This document shows positions 1 through 5,834 of a stretch of 9,600 bases of DNA, piece by piece. Made by a program: the position numbers and the translations under genes. Numbering within the stretch: position 1 is the stretch's first letter; every line of letters starts with the position of its first letter. A model generated the notes under the pieces. The model ran no database searches and had not been told where the DNA came from. It saw only the letters and a list, made by a program, of their open reading frames with translations. The DNA is from Aquificaceae bacterium (GTDB lineage: Bacteria > Aquificota > Aquificia > Aquificales > Aquificaceae): positions 1 to 9,600 of the forward strand of contig JALTVH010000267.1 of assembly GCA_027049085.1 (NCBI GenBank), written 5' to 3'.

Positions 1-243
1 ACAATGCTTGCCAAGAACATAATTGAAAAGGATGACATGATAGATGAGCTTTACCACCAGCTTGAGAGAGAACTGATTACTTACGTAATGGAAGACCCAA
101 GAAATATCAAGAGAGTAATTCACCTTTCCTTTGTCGCCCGCCACTTTGAGAGGATAGCGGACCATGCGGAGAACATAGCGGAGGTGGCGATCTACTGGGC
201 GGAAGGTGAGATGATCAAACACCACAGGATCAAAGAGGAGTGA
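1..243 (+). CDS. phoU: PhoU-family phosphate signalling regulator, C-terminal part (5' end outside window)
   Basis: Only the last 80 codons are present; the reading frame is already open at base 1, so the ATG at base 4 is internal. PhoU is a cytoplasmic helical-bundle protein that links the PstSCAB phosphate transporter to the Pho sensor kinase and down-regulates phosphate uptake. The visible part is the last helical hairpin of the C-terminal three-helix repeat. It carries the diagnostic ERIADHAENIAE segment, whose ExxxD spacing is the metal-binding signature of the family, followed by the usual short charged tail. The stop codon overlaps the GTG start of the downstream histidine kinase by 4 nt, so the two are probably co-translated. 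Pst transporter genes may lie upstream, but this cannot be seen here. The family call is firm for the fragment. Confidence 0.9.
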   Translation, partial: TMLAKNIIEKDDMIDELYHQLERELITYVMEDPRNIKRVIHLSFVARHFERIADHAENIAEVAIYWAEGEMIKHHRIKEE

Positions 244-2030
244 ACAGGAAAAGGGTATTCATCTTTTCCATTCTCGTAGTCCTTCTGATCGCCGTCAACG
301 TAGGTTTTTACGAAAACCTCAAGAATTACCCAGAGGTCAATTACTACCTGCTCCTTCTGGCAATAAACATCAACCTCATTGCCCTGATAGTTCTCACCGC
401 AGTGGTTTTGAGAAAACTGATCAAGGTTTACCTTGGCACTCGAAGGAACATCCTCAGGCGCAAGCTGGCAAACATCCTTTTCCTGTATCTCTTCATCCCT
501 CTGCTTATCCTAAATGTTGCCCTCACGATCATGATAGTTCAGACAACCAAGTCCTACTTCAGCTCAAAGACCTTCGCTCTATCAGCCTCCTCCAAGGAAG
601 TCTATCAGCACCTCTACAAGCTTGAGCTTGAAAAGATAAACATGTACAAGAGGATCATCTCCACCTTCCTGGACAACGGTCTCGTTGATGAGATCAGGTC
701 CTTTCAGGAGGTCAAGAGCGTAATAAGAGTTTCAGATTGCGATTACGAGGTTGCGGAAGGTGAGTTCAGCTACACCCTCTGCCTCAAAACAATGGTTGGA
801 AACTTCAAGGTTGAGATAAACAAAGACATAAAGCTAATTCAGGATATTTCAGCCTTCGGACAGCTGGCAGGTGAAGTAAGAGCCTTCGTAAAAACGAGGG
901 ACATAATCACTGGAATTTTTGTGTTTTTCATCGTGTTTATTGCCCTTATTACACTTCTTGCAACTGTGTGGCTCGGGATGCTCGTAGCAAGGCACATAAG
1001 TCAGCCCATTGAAAACCTTGCCGAAAAAGCTATGAGGATCGCCCACGGTGACCTTGGGGTTGAAGTTGAAGAGATCTCCACGGGAGATGAAATAGAGAGA
1101 CTATCTAAAGCCTTCAAGATGATGAAAGATAACCTCCAGCAGATGTACAACAGGCTCAAAAAAGAGAGAGACCTTCTTGAGAAATTATTGGACACCCTCC
1201 CCGTCGGCGTCCTTTATCTGGGAAAGGATGGCAAACCAATAAGGATCAACAGAACCTTCAGAGAAAGCCTAGCCAGGGAAGAGGAAGCCATTGATTTTCT
1301 CAAAAACGCTGAAAAGAGCAGAAATTACAGGGTTGAAAGGATAGAGGGGGATGAGGGAGACATATTTATAGTTGAAGACATTAGCTCAATCGTTCTGGCA
1401 GAGAGGTTCACCACCTGGCAGGAAGCTGTGAAACGTATAGCCCACGAGATCAAAAACCCCCTGACGCCGATAAGGCTGAATCTTGAGAGGCTCAGGCGTT
1501 ATGCAGAGGAAGAAGAAATAGACAGGGGCAAGTTCAGGGAGCTTGTTAGCATCATCCTCAAGGAGCTTGAGAGGATAAGCGACCTGGTAAACCAGTTCAA
1601 ATCTCTTTCAGCTTCAAGGGAAATTCATCCCCAGCAGATCAGCTTATCTTCCGTTATGAAGGATATAAGGAAGCTTTACTCTTCAGCTGGTCTTGATATA
1701 GCCCTTGAAGGAGACAGAATTATTACCGCAGACCCTTCTCTCCTTAGGGAAATGTTCTTTAACCTCATAAACAACTCAGTTGAGTGGGGTGCATCAAGGA
1801 TCATGATCACCGTTGACAGAGACTATCTTGAATATAGAGACAATGGAAAGGGAATAGAGGTAGAAAAACTTGAGGACATCTTCATCCCCTATTACTCAAA
1901 TAACCCTCAGGGTATGGGAATCGGAATGGCGGTGGTAAAGAAGATAGTAGAAGACCACGGGTGGAGTATAAAAGCCCTTCCTTCAGAAAAGGGTGCTCAC
2001 TTTGTGATAGAGTTCAACTCTAAAAGTTGA
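240..2030 (+). CDS. ntrY: NtrY-like membrane-bound sensor histidine kinase
   Basis: A 596-residue two-component sensor kinase of the inner membrane. Predicted membrane segments lie near residues 6-22, 37-57, 78-100 and 222-248. The stretch 100-221 would be an extracytoplasmic sensor region. A HAMP domain follows (about 245-300), then a helical linker, a short degenerate PAS-like region (about 312-385) and the kinase core. The phosphoacceptor is H402 in AHEIKNPLTP. The ATPase domain shows the N box around N508-N512, the G1 motif DNGKG (534-538) and the G2 motif GMGIGM (558-563). The sequence before and after H402 (WQEAVKRIAHEIKNPLTPIR) is typical of NtrY, the nitrogen/redox sensor that usually pairs with NtrX. 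No response regulator is in the window. The GTG start overlaps the phoU stop; an AGGA at 226-229, 10 nt upstream, could serve as ribosome binding site. Linkage to phoU leaves open a phosphate-related role. Confidence 0.88.
   Translation: MNRKRVFIFSILVVLLIAVNVGFYENLKNYPEVNYYLLLLAININLIALIVLTAVVLRKLIKVYLGTRRNILRRKLANILFLYLFIPLLILNVALTIMIVQTTKSYFSSKTFALSASSKEVYQHLYKLELEKINMYKRIISTFLDNGLVDEIRSFQEVKSVIRVSDCDYEVAEGEFSYTLCLKTMVGNFKVEINKDIKLIQDISAFGQLAGEVRAFVKTRDIITGIFVFFIVFIALITLLATVWLGMLVARHISQPIENLAEKAMRIAHGDLGVEVEEISTGDEIERLSKAFKMMKDNLQQMYNRLKKERDLLEKLLDTLPVGVLYLGKDGKPIRINRTFRESLAREEEAIDFLKNAEKSRNYRVERIEGDEGDIFIVEDISSIVLAERFTTWQEAVKRIAHEIKNPLTPIRLNLERLRRYAEEEEIDRGKFRELVSIILKELERISDLVNQFKSLSASREIHPQQISLSSVMKDIRKLYSSAGLDIALEGDRIITADPSLLREMFFNLINNSVEWGASRIMITVDRDYLEYRDNGKGIEVEKLEDIFIPYYSNNPQGMGIGMAVVKKIVEDHGWSIKALPSEKGAHFVIEFNSKS
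1997..2030. other. Convergent 3' overlap of 34 bp between kinase and 163-aa gene
   Basis: The last 34 bp of the kinase gene on the plus strand are also the last 34 bp of the minus-strand 163-codon gene. A perfect 7-bp inverted repeat with a 5-nt loop (TTCAACT at 2013-2019, AGTTGAA at 2025-2031) sits across the kinase stop codon. The stem is AT-rich and is not followed by a T run on either strand, so it does not qualify as a standard intrinsic terminator. Transcripts from either side must run into the opposite gene before ending. Confidence 0.75.
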
Positions 2031-2488
2031 AGAGCCTGAAGAATCAGAGTTAACTGGGTTTCCCACAGGGTATCGAGTTCCTCAAAAACTGCCTCTTCTT
2101 GATCCTCCCTGCTTAACGCTTTAAAGGCTTCTGATTTAACTCCCCTCTGGTGAAGAAGAAGGGGAACAAAAAGCTTACCGAGAGCGTAAAAAACAAAGGC
2201 TACCTCAATGTCAGATAGGTTGGGAAAGCCGTTAAAGGTTCTGTAGGTCTTTAATCCCGCCCAGTTGGTCCAGGCTCTAACCTCCGGGTCCTCCACCCTC
2301 TCTTCCATTCCTCCAACGTACATTGCCCTTATTGCTGTTAACAACCTCTCTTCTGGAACTTCGCCAGATTCGCCTCTGATTTCTTCTTTAACATCAGTAA
2401 GGCCTGAACTCAGGATCTTCTCGTAATCCCTTAGGAACCTCTCTTTCCATGAAAGGAACCTGTGAACTTCCTGAAAGGGGAGTTTCAT
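1997..2488 (-). CDS. Uncharacterised cysteine-free, probably helical protein, third gene of the mobB operon
   Basis: I do not recognise this 163-residue protein. It has no signal peptide and no cysteine, and is rich in Glu, Leu and Arg, with long stretches that look helical. The most hydrophobic stretch is residues 94-113 (IEVAFVFYALGKLFVPLLLH), which may be a buried helix rather than a membrane span because it contains a lysine. A Trp/aromatic cluster (WTNWAGLKTYRTFNGFP, 73-89) is the likeliest conserved core. The ATG overlaps the stop of the zinc-ribbon gene (ATGA), and a GAGG at 2496-2499 lies 7 nt before it, so the start is well supported and the gene is surely translated. The size and helical look resemble dedicated chaperones of molybdoenzymes (TorD/NarJ) or the helical N-terminal part of FdhE, but no signature motif of those families is seen, so this is only a contextual guess. 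Confidence 0.75.
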   Translation of the reverse strand: MKLPFQEVHRFLSWKERFLRDYEKILSSGLTDVKEEIRGESGEVPEERLLTAIRAMYVGGMEERVEDPEVRAWTNWAGLKTYRTFNGFPNLSDIEVAFVFYALGKLFVPLLLHQRGVKSEAFKALSREDQEEAVFEELDTLWETQLTLILQALQLLELNSITK

Positions 2489-3060
2489 CCAACTTCCTCA
2501 GGCTTTTCAAACCTCTCCAGAACTTCCGGAGGCGGTTCTTCTTGAGGAAAATCTTCTTTGAACTCATTGTGATAACCACATACTGGACACTTTATCTCAA
2601 CGGTGTAACCCTCGTGGAGGTGGCCAACATCCCATCCACAGAGAGGACACTCTCCTTCTTCCGCCTTTAAAACATCCATCAGGCTGTTACCGTTTGATAT
2701 GTATCTCCTTACAGACCTCACCTTTATAAGCGCCCTTTCCACCTCCTCACTGTTCCATTCAGCACCGCACTCAAGACAGCGGTACTCAACGTACTTGCCT
2801 TCTTTGAGGAGTTTAATCACTTCCCTTGAAGCGCACTGGTCATCTATGCAGATCTCCCCGATCTCTTTTCTGGCAAGCTTATCAAGTATCCTGCTGAAGA
2901 TCTCTCCGTCAAGCCTCATCGGGATGTCGTAGGACCTGTAGCCACAGCACTCACAGGTTGCCTCAACCCTCGGATAGGGCTCTGAGTACTCACAAACCTT
3001 CAGAGCTATTCTGTGACAGTTAGGGCAGAGCTCTCTGTGCTCAAGACATCTTACATTCAA
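2485..3060 (-). CDS. Triple zinc-ribbon protein with a ZPR1-like N-terminal ribbon, second gene of the mobB operon
   Basis: A 191-residue soluble protein with three predicted zinc ribbons. Ribbon 1 uses C12-x2-C15 and C36-x2-C39. Ribbon 2 uses C71-x4-C76 and C95-x2-C98. Ribbon 3 uses C138-x2-C141 and C158-x2-C161. C5, C23 and C38 are extra. The first ribbon (CPNC, then a PYPRVE segment, then CECCGYRSYDI) resembles the ZPR1 zinc-finger pattern, including the CGYR after the second knuckle, although the spacing is shorter than in eukaryotic ZPR1. A helical spacer (51-68) and an acidic, proline-rich tail (169-191) are present. The start is TTG, supported by GGAGG at 3068-3072 placed 7 nt upstream and by the 4-nt TTGA overlap with the mobB stop; the next Met, M48, would remove ribbon 1. 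Function is unknown. Zinc-ribbon proteins such as FdhE assist molybdoenzyme maturation, and the operon makes that possible but unproven. Confidence 0.8.
   Translation of the reverse strand: MNVRCLEHRELCPNCHRIALKVCEYSEPYPRVEATCECCGYRSYDIPMRLDGEIFSRILDKLARKEIGEICIDDQCASREVIKLLKEGKYVEYRCLECGAEWNSEEVERALIKVRSVRRYISNGNSLMDVLKAEEGECPLCGWDVGHLHEGYTVEIKCPVCGYHNEFKEDFPQEEPPPEVLERFEKPEEVG
2496..2499 (-). promoter_or_regulatory. Ribosome binding site of the 163-aa gene
   Basis: GAGG read on the minus strand, 7 nt before the ATG at 2488 and inside the end of the zinc-ribbon gene. It fixes the start at the ATGA overlap. Confidence 0.65.
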
Positions 3061-3485
3061 AGGTTTTCCTCCATCCGCTCAATTAATTCTACAACAATGG
3101 CAAAGTCCTCATCTCCTCTGACCCTCAGAACCAGATCCTTAACCGTTACATCACCCACAGCTACCTTTGGGATCCCCTCAATGTTCTTGAAGCCTTCCAT
3201 AAGAACAACATCGCAGTCTCCGAATCTTTCTTCAATGAATTTCCTCAGGTCAGCGGGAGTGCTCTCCCAGATGGTGGTTTCCGCAGGAGAAATCAGGCAC
3301 CTCTTATCTGCAAGGCCTCTCAACCTGTCAGTGTCTGAACCCTCCCTGTCGGTTATACCATGACCCTTGGGGTCGTGCTTTATGTAACCAACGCGAAGGC
3401 CCCTCTTCCTGAGCTCCTTTACAACCTTTTCAATAAGAGTTGTCTTCCCGGAATTGTGGTAGCCAGAAATTGCTATAACCTTCAT
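3057..3485 (-). CDS. mobB: Molybdopterin-guanine dinucleotide biosynthesis protein MobB
   Basis: A 142-residue P-loop GTPase of the MobB family, which assists MobA in attaching GMP to molybdopterin or in delivering the finished cofactor to molybdoenzymes in the cytoplasm. The protein begins directly with the first beta strand and Walker A loop: MKVIAISGYHNSGKTT, with the P-loop at residues 8-16. Further family marks are KHDPKGH (36-42), the DTDRLR segment (51-56) and a Walker B strand VVLMEG (93-98). Length is normal for stand-alone MobB. The frame stays open upstream to another Met at 3584, but that extension would lie inside the divergent recombinase gene and has no family resemblance, so the ATG at 3485 is chosen. 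No Shine-Dalgarno sequence is visible before it. It is the first gene of a three-gene operon; mobA is not in the window. Confidence 0.88.
   Translation of the reverse strand: MKVIAISGYHNSGKTTLIEKVVKELRKRGLRVGYIKHDPKGHGITDREGSDTDRLRGLADKRCLISPAETTIWESTPADLRKFIEERFGDCDVVLMEGFKNIEGIPKVAVGDVTVKDLVLRVRGDEDFAIVVELIERMEENL
3068..3072 (-). promoter_or_regulatory. Ribosome binding site fixing the TTG start of the zinc-ribbon gene
   Basis: GGAGG read on the minus strand, with a 7-nt spacer to the TTG at 3060 and located inside the last codons of mobB. It is the best evidence that the uncommon TTG codon is the true start, since there is no in-frame ATG that would keep the first zinc ribbon. Confidence 0.75.
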
Positions 3486-3500
3486 TTTTCTATTATTATG
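3471..3500. promoter_or_regulatory. Candidate divergent promoter region between mobB and the recombinase
   Basis: Only 12 AT-rich bases (3486-3497) separate the two starts, so promoters must lie inside the opposing coding sequences. On the plus strand TGCTATAAC at 3471-3479 matches an extended -10 element and would start RNA about 12 nt before the recombinase ATG at 3498. On the minus strand CATAAT (3500 to 3495) is a -10-like hexamer that would start RNA only 2-3 nt before the mobB ATG. No convincing -35 element was found for either. The assignment is a weak pattern match. Confidence 0.3.
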
Positions 3501-4379
3501 AATTCTATGGAAGTTCTTGAGCTCTGGAGGAAAAACCTTGAGAGGACAAAGAGCGAGAGGACAACTACTTCCTATATGAGGCACGTCAACTGCTTTATAA
3601 AGACCCTCGGTATTGAACAGGAGGAAGAATTGCTTAACCTCCCGCCATCCCAGATATTTAACTACATAGACAAGGCAAGCCTTGGACCTTCATCACTTCT
3701 GGCTAATCTTTCTGCTCTAAAGCACTTTCTGAGGTTTCTGGTCAGGAGGGAATTTATTTCAAGGGAAAGGTTTGCAGACCTTGAGCAGGCTATTGAAGAG
3801 GCACGAGAGGAGATAAATTCAAAAAAGGACCCTGTTTACCCCAAAGCCCTGACAAGGGAAGAGGTAGAGAAGATATTCTCAGCGGTGAAGGGCAATAGGT
3901 ATGAAAAGATTTACTCCCTGTTCCTTTACAGCGGTATAAGACTTGGCGAGTACGAAAAGCTAACAAAGGACAGTTTTTACCTGGATAAAAGCGGAATACT
4001 GTGGATCAAACTCAAGCCTCACATGACCAAAAGGAAGAAGGGGAGAATAGCACCTGTGCTCGGACCAACTAAGGATGAAACCATAGAAGCAACGGAAAGG
4101 ATCCTCAAGTGGATTGAGAATTACGAGGAAAATTTCTCTGTGAAGAGGGGAGTCCTTCAGGTATATACGGACAGACTTTCTAAGAGGCTTGATATACCTT
4201 TCAGCGTTCACAGCTTCAGACATACATACATTACTAATCTGGTCAACAGTGGATTCCCTGTTGAAGTAGTAAAGGAGTTTGCAGGGCACGCAAGCGTCAA
4301 AACTACAATTGAGACCTACTACAAGTTCAGCCAGCACAGAGCCGAAACCCTCGTGAGGAATTTCCTCCAGATGATATGA
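3498..4379 (+). CDS. Tyrosine recombinase of the Xer/integrase family
   Basis: A 293-residue site-specific DNA recombinase. An N-terminal SAM-like core-binding domain (about 4-100) is followed by a catalytic domain with the full active-site set: R148 in YSGIRLGE, a lysine in the beta hairpin MTKRKKGR (likely K178), H238 and R241 in HSFRHTYIT, H264 in the GHASVKTT motif, and the nucleophile Y274 (ETYYKF), 10 residues after H264; adjacent Y275 is the alternative. Length matches XerC/XerD (about 300). The start is ATG 3498 or ATG 3507; the frame continues upstream into mobB, but that stretch is not family-like. The stop overlaps trmD by 4 nt. There are no phage genes, no tRNA attachment site and no divergent base composition, which favours a resident chromosome-dimer resolvase over a mobile integrase. 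Whether it is the XerD/XerH/XerA equivalent cannot be decided here. Confidence 0.85.
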   Translation: MNSMEVLELWRKNLERTKSERTTTSYMRHVNCFIKTLGIEQEEELLNLPPSQIFNYIDKASLGPSSLLANLSALKHFLRFLVRREFISRERFADLEQAIEEAREEINSKKDPVYPKALTREEVEKIFSAVKGNRYEKIYSLFLYSGIRLGEYEKLTKDSFYLDKSGILWIKLKPHMTKRKKGRIAPVLGPTKDETIEATERILKWIENYEENFSVKRGVLQVYTDRLSKRLDIPFSVHSFRHTYITNLVNSGFPVEVVKEFAGHASVKTTIETYYKFSQHRAETLVRNFLQMI

Positions 4380-5143
4380 AAGTCTTTTTTATACTGACCA
4401 TATTCCCTGAAATCATACGTACCTATACCTCCTACGGGATCATCAAACAGGCAATAAAAAAGGGTATGGCTCAGGTTCACCCACTTGACCTCAGAAACTA
4501 CGCAGAAAAGGGAGAGGTTGACGATAAAGCCTTCGGCGGTGTGCCGGGAATGGTCCTCAAGCCGGAGCCTGTTTTCAAAGCCTACGACCAGCTATGCAAG
4601 GATAGTGGTAAACCCTTTGTGATCGTTCCCCAGCCCTGGGGAAAGATCTTTGACCAGAAACTTGCAGAAGAACTTAAAGAAAAGGACAGGATACTGATTA
4701 TCTGCGGTAGGTACGAGGGGATCGATGAAAGAGTGAAAGAAATAACTGACCTGGAAGTCTCTGTGGGAGACTTCGTTTTATCGGGAGGAGAGCTTCCCGC
4801 CCTGATGATCACCGAGGCGGTAATAAGGCTTATTCCTGGTGCAGTTAGTGAACCTGAAAGCCTCAGGAAGGATTCCTTTTCGGGAAGGTGGCTGGGCTAC
4901 CCCGTTTACACAAAGCCAAGGGAATTCAGAGGAATGAAGGTGCCTGAGGTTCTCTTATCTGGAAACCACAGGCTAATTGAACAGTGGTGTCTCTTTCAGA
5001 GCATCAAAAAAACCCTTGACCACAGACCTGACCTAATTCCTGAAGATTTGACAGATTTGGAACTGTCAATGATTGATGCAATTAAAAAAGGTTTGAGCTT
5101 TGATGAGTGGATCAAAAAGTGTTCCTCTAAAATCTCCTCATGA
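4376..5143 (+). CDS. trmD: tRNA (guanine-37-N1)-methyltransferase TrmD
   Basis: A 255-residue SPOUT-class methyltransferase that uses S-adenosylmethionine to make m1G37 next to the anticodon, preventing +1 frameshifts; it acts as a dimer in the cytoplasm. Family marks run through the protein: the start MKVFFILTIFPE, the DDKAFGGVPGMVLKPEP loop (49-65), CGRYEGIDERV in the trefoil knot, VGDFVLSGGELPAL in the SAM-binding knot, and the interdomain stretch WLGYPVYTKP leading to VPEVLLSGNH. The C-terminal helical tRNA-binding domain is complete, and the length is typical. Its usual partners rpsP, rimM and rplS are absent; instead it follows a recombinase gene with an ATGA overlap and lacks a clear ribosome binding site, suggesting translational coupling. 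Its 3' end overlaps fliA by 17 bp on the opposite strand. Confidence 0.97.
   Translation: MKVFFILTIFPEIIRTYTSYGIIKQAIKKGMAQVHPLDLRNYAEKGEVDDKAFGGVPGMVLKPEPVFKAYDQLCKDSGKPFVIVPQPWGKIFDQKLAEELKEKDRILIICGRYEGIDERVKEITDLEVSVGDFVLSGGELPALMITEAVIRLIPGAVSEPESLRKDSFSGRWLGYPVYTKPREFRGMKVPEVLLSGNHRLIEQWCLFQSIKKTLDHRPDLIPEDLTDLELSMIDAIKKGLSFDEWIKKCSSKISS
5127..5143. other. Convergent 3' overlap of 17 bp between trmD and fliA
   Basis: The end of trmD on the plus strand and the end of fliA on the minus strand share 17 bp. No GC-rich hairpin followed by a T run was seen around it on either strand, so both messages probably extend into the opposing gene. Confidence 0.75.
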
Positions 5144-5834
5144 ACCTTTTAAGCTTTGCTATTGCCTCTCCTTTTATCTGAGATACCCTTGAAACGGAAC
5201 AGTCAAGGATCTTTGCAACTTCTTTGAGTGGAAGTTCTTCATAAAAGATAAGCTGAATAACCACCTTTTCCCTCTCATCAAGCTTATCTATTGCTTCCTT
5301 TAGCTTCTCAACAAGATCTTTCTGAACGATCTCATCCTCAACGTCGTACTTTTTTGAACTTATTACCTCTTCATAGCTTCTCTTTTCTTCGGTGAAAACA
5401 TCCTCAAGGTTCAGAACATAGGAGAAGGAGATCCTGCTCAGGTCGTGCTGGAGGGTTTCAACATCCTCTCCGAGGTACTCGGCAACCTCCTCATCGGTGG
5501 GCTCCCTCCCGTGTTTTTCAGTTAGCTCCTTAAGAGCCTCTCTTATCTTTCTCTCTTTTTCTCTAACCCTTCTGCTACCAAAATCCAGGCTCCTCAGATA
5601 ATCATAAATGGCACCCCTTATTCTTATCTTTAAATAACTCTCAGGGTTTCTGTGGGCATCAAGCTTTTCAAGAGCTTTGATAAGACCAATTATGCCGTGA
5701 CCTATCAGGTCTCTCACATCTATGGTTGGCGGTATATGCCTCTTAACGCTGAAAGCTATGCTCTTTACAAGGGGTAGATACTTGAGTACAAGCTCTTCCC
5801 TTTCCTTCTCGTGGATTGAGTACGGATTTTTCAT
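5127..5834 (-). CDS. fliA: RNA polymerase sigma-28 factor FliA for flagellar genes
   Basis: A 235-residue sigma factor of the FliA/WhiG/SigD type. Region 2 spans about residues 12-85, with DVRDLIGHGIIGLIKAL and the core signature RIRGAIYDYLRSLDF (71-85). Region 3 follows (about 90-145, with the helix TEKHGREPTDEEVAEYLG). Region 4 (about 178-232) carries the helix-turn-helix LKEVAKILDCSVSRVSQIK that reads the -35 element. Region 1.1 is absent, as expected for this class, and the length is standard. It directs late flagellar and chemotaxis genes and is normally held by the anti-sigma factor FlgM, whose gene is not in view. The ATG overlaps the flhG stop (ATGA), with only a weak GGA nearby, so translation likely depends on flhG. 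It is the last gene of the flagellar operon in this window. Confidence 0.93.
   Translation of the reverse strand: MKNPYSIHEKEREELVLKYLPLVKSIAFSVKRHIPPTIDVRDLIGHGIIGLIKALEKLDAHRNPESYLKIRIRGAIYDYLRSLDFGSRRVREKERKIREALKELTEKHGREPTDEEVAEYLGEDVETLQHDLSRISFSYVLNLEDVFTEEKRSYEEVISSKKYDVEDEIVQKDLVEKLKEAIDKLDEREKVVIQLIFYEELPLKEVAKILDCSVSRVSQIKGEAIAKLKRFMRRF

Noticed and set aside
2052..2066. TGGGTTTCCCA hairpin after the kinase gene as a terminator
   Set aside because: Four-base stem with a three-base loop and no T run; it lies within codons of the 163-residue gene.
3360..3497. Extension of the recombinase upstream to an ATG at 3360
   Set aside because: The extra 46 residues are antisense to the mobB P-loop region and do not resemble the N-terminus of tyrosine recombinases; ATG 3498 or 3507 gives the normal length.
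3486..3584. Extension of mobB upstream to an ATG at 3584
   Set aside because: The extra 33 residues lie inside the divergent recombinase gene and precede a protein that normally starts right at the Walker A strand.
3498..4379. Recombinase as evidence of a prophage or integrated element
   Set aside because: No direct repeats, tRNA attachment site, excisionase, other phage genes or compositional shift were seen, and the gene is coupled to trmD.
5084..5150. Inverted AAAAGGTT and AACCTTTT near the end of trmD as a terminator
   Set aside because: The arms are about 50 nt apart, AT-rich and inside coding sequence, so no stable terminator hairpin is expected.
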